Of a stretch of DNA of 64,000 bases, positions 63,801-64,000 are shown one piece after another. Positions within the stretch are counted from its first letter, which is position 1. Every line of letters begins with the position of its first letter. The notes under the pieces are model-generated. The model worked only from the letters and a program-made list of their open reading frames with translations, did not search any database and was not told where the DNA came from. Where the stretch lies: contig VZDJ01004378.1 of assembly GCA_008694505.1 (NCBI GenBank), positions 11,779,472 through 11,843,471 of the forward strand, given 5' to 3'. Source of the DNA: Cyanoderma ruficeps (lineage: Eukaryota > Chordata > Aves > Passeriformes > Timaliidae). The translations under genes were made by a program, and so were the position numbers.

Positions 63801-63867
63801 ACCCAGACACAACAAGGAATTGACTGGGGCTTTTATTAATCTGGCTTACAATATTTTGAGAAGTTAG
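54856..63867. other. Intergenic sequence downstream of TMEM117
   Basis: About 9 kb of AT-rich sequence with no recognised exon on either strand. In mammals the next gene is NELL2 in the opposite orientation; I looked for Cys-rich NELL2-like minus-strand reading and saw none. The longest frame here, 60700-61113 plus (137 codons), has no recognisable domain. Short runs of T (about 56510) and A (about 59358) are present. Confidence 0.55.
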
Positions 63868-63920
63868 GAGAAGAAAGAGCGAAAGAAAGAGAAAGAAAGA
63901 AAAGAAAGAGAAAGAAAGGA
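63868..63920 (+). repeat. (GAAA)n microsatellite
   Basis: About 53 purine-only or near purine-only bases built from GAAA/GAAAG units, interrupted once by a C at 63880. Confidence 0.9.
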
Positions 63921-64000
63921 TTAGTAGAAAGATACCACTCATGGATCCAGTGATGAGACTTGATTGTTGAAATTAGACGTTCCTTGGTCAAAGAAATGGT

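Noticed and set aside
54856..64000. 3' exons of NELL2 on the minus strand (expected neighbour)
   Set aside because: No Cys-rich EGF or VWC-like reading frame with splice sites was visible, so the gene probably starts beyond the window.

Overview
This window is vertebrate nuclear DNA, most likely from a bird. Three things point to a bird: at least seven decayed fragments of CR1-type LINEs, low gene density, and GT-AG introns around exons of a conserved transmembrane protein. Most of the sequence is AT-rich intron. There is no bacterial operon structure, CRISPR array, tRNA or rRNA that I could recognise. I cannot name the species.

The only gene I can support is TMEM117, on the + strand. The window holds what look like its last three coding exons: 19134-19293 (160 bp), 44847-44976 (130 bp) and 52787-53424 (ending at the TAA stop). 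The splice phases fit together. Exon 1 opens with the third base of a split Trp codon. Exon 1 joins exon 2 between codons. Exons 2 and 3 share a split Gly codon. Together they encode about 308 residues, roughly the C-terminal 60% of the family's ~514-residue protein. The 5' exons lie upstream of this window. A 3'UTR of about 1.4 kb follows, with an early ATTAAA at 53740 and a canonical AATAAA at 54830.

Layout: 1-19133 is the intron before the first visible exon. It holds CR1 fragments, a candidate regulatory cluster with POU-octamer and PBX/MEIS motifs near 5.9 kb, a GC-rich islet at about 9.95-10.74 kb, and a tandem repeat of 191 bp period with telomere-like TTAGGG motifs at about 12.9-13.2 kb. 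19294-44846 is a 25.5 kb intron with CR1 pieces, a probable ancient MIR SINE at 27.3 kb, a 62-base poly(A) tract containing an N, microsatellites, and an 0.86 kb antisense CR1 at 42.9-43.7 kb. 44977-52786 is a 7.8 kb intron with a purine-rich block, a TA microsatellite containing an N, a perfect 11-bp-arm palindrome and a short CR1. 54860-64000 is intergenic, with no gene recognised, and ends in a GAAA microsatellite.

I found no convincing novel multi-gene system. The items most worth a second look are the regulatory motif cluster at 5.87-5.96 kb, the MIR-like SINE, the 191-bp repeat, the AP-1-bracketed duplication at 11.75 kb and the purine-rich block at 45.5-46.7 kb.
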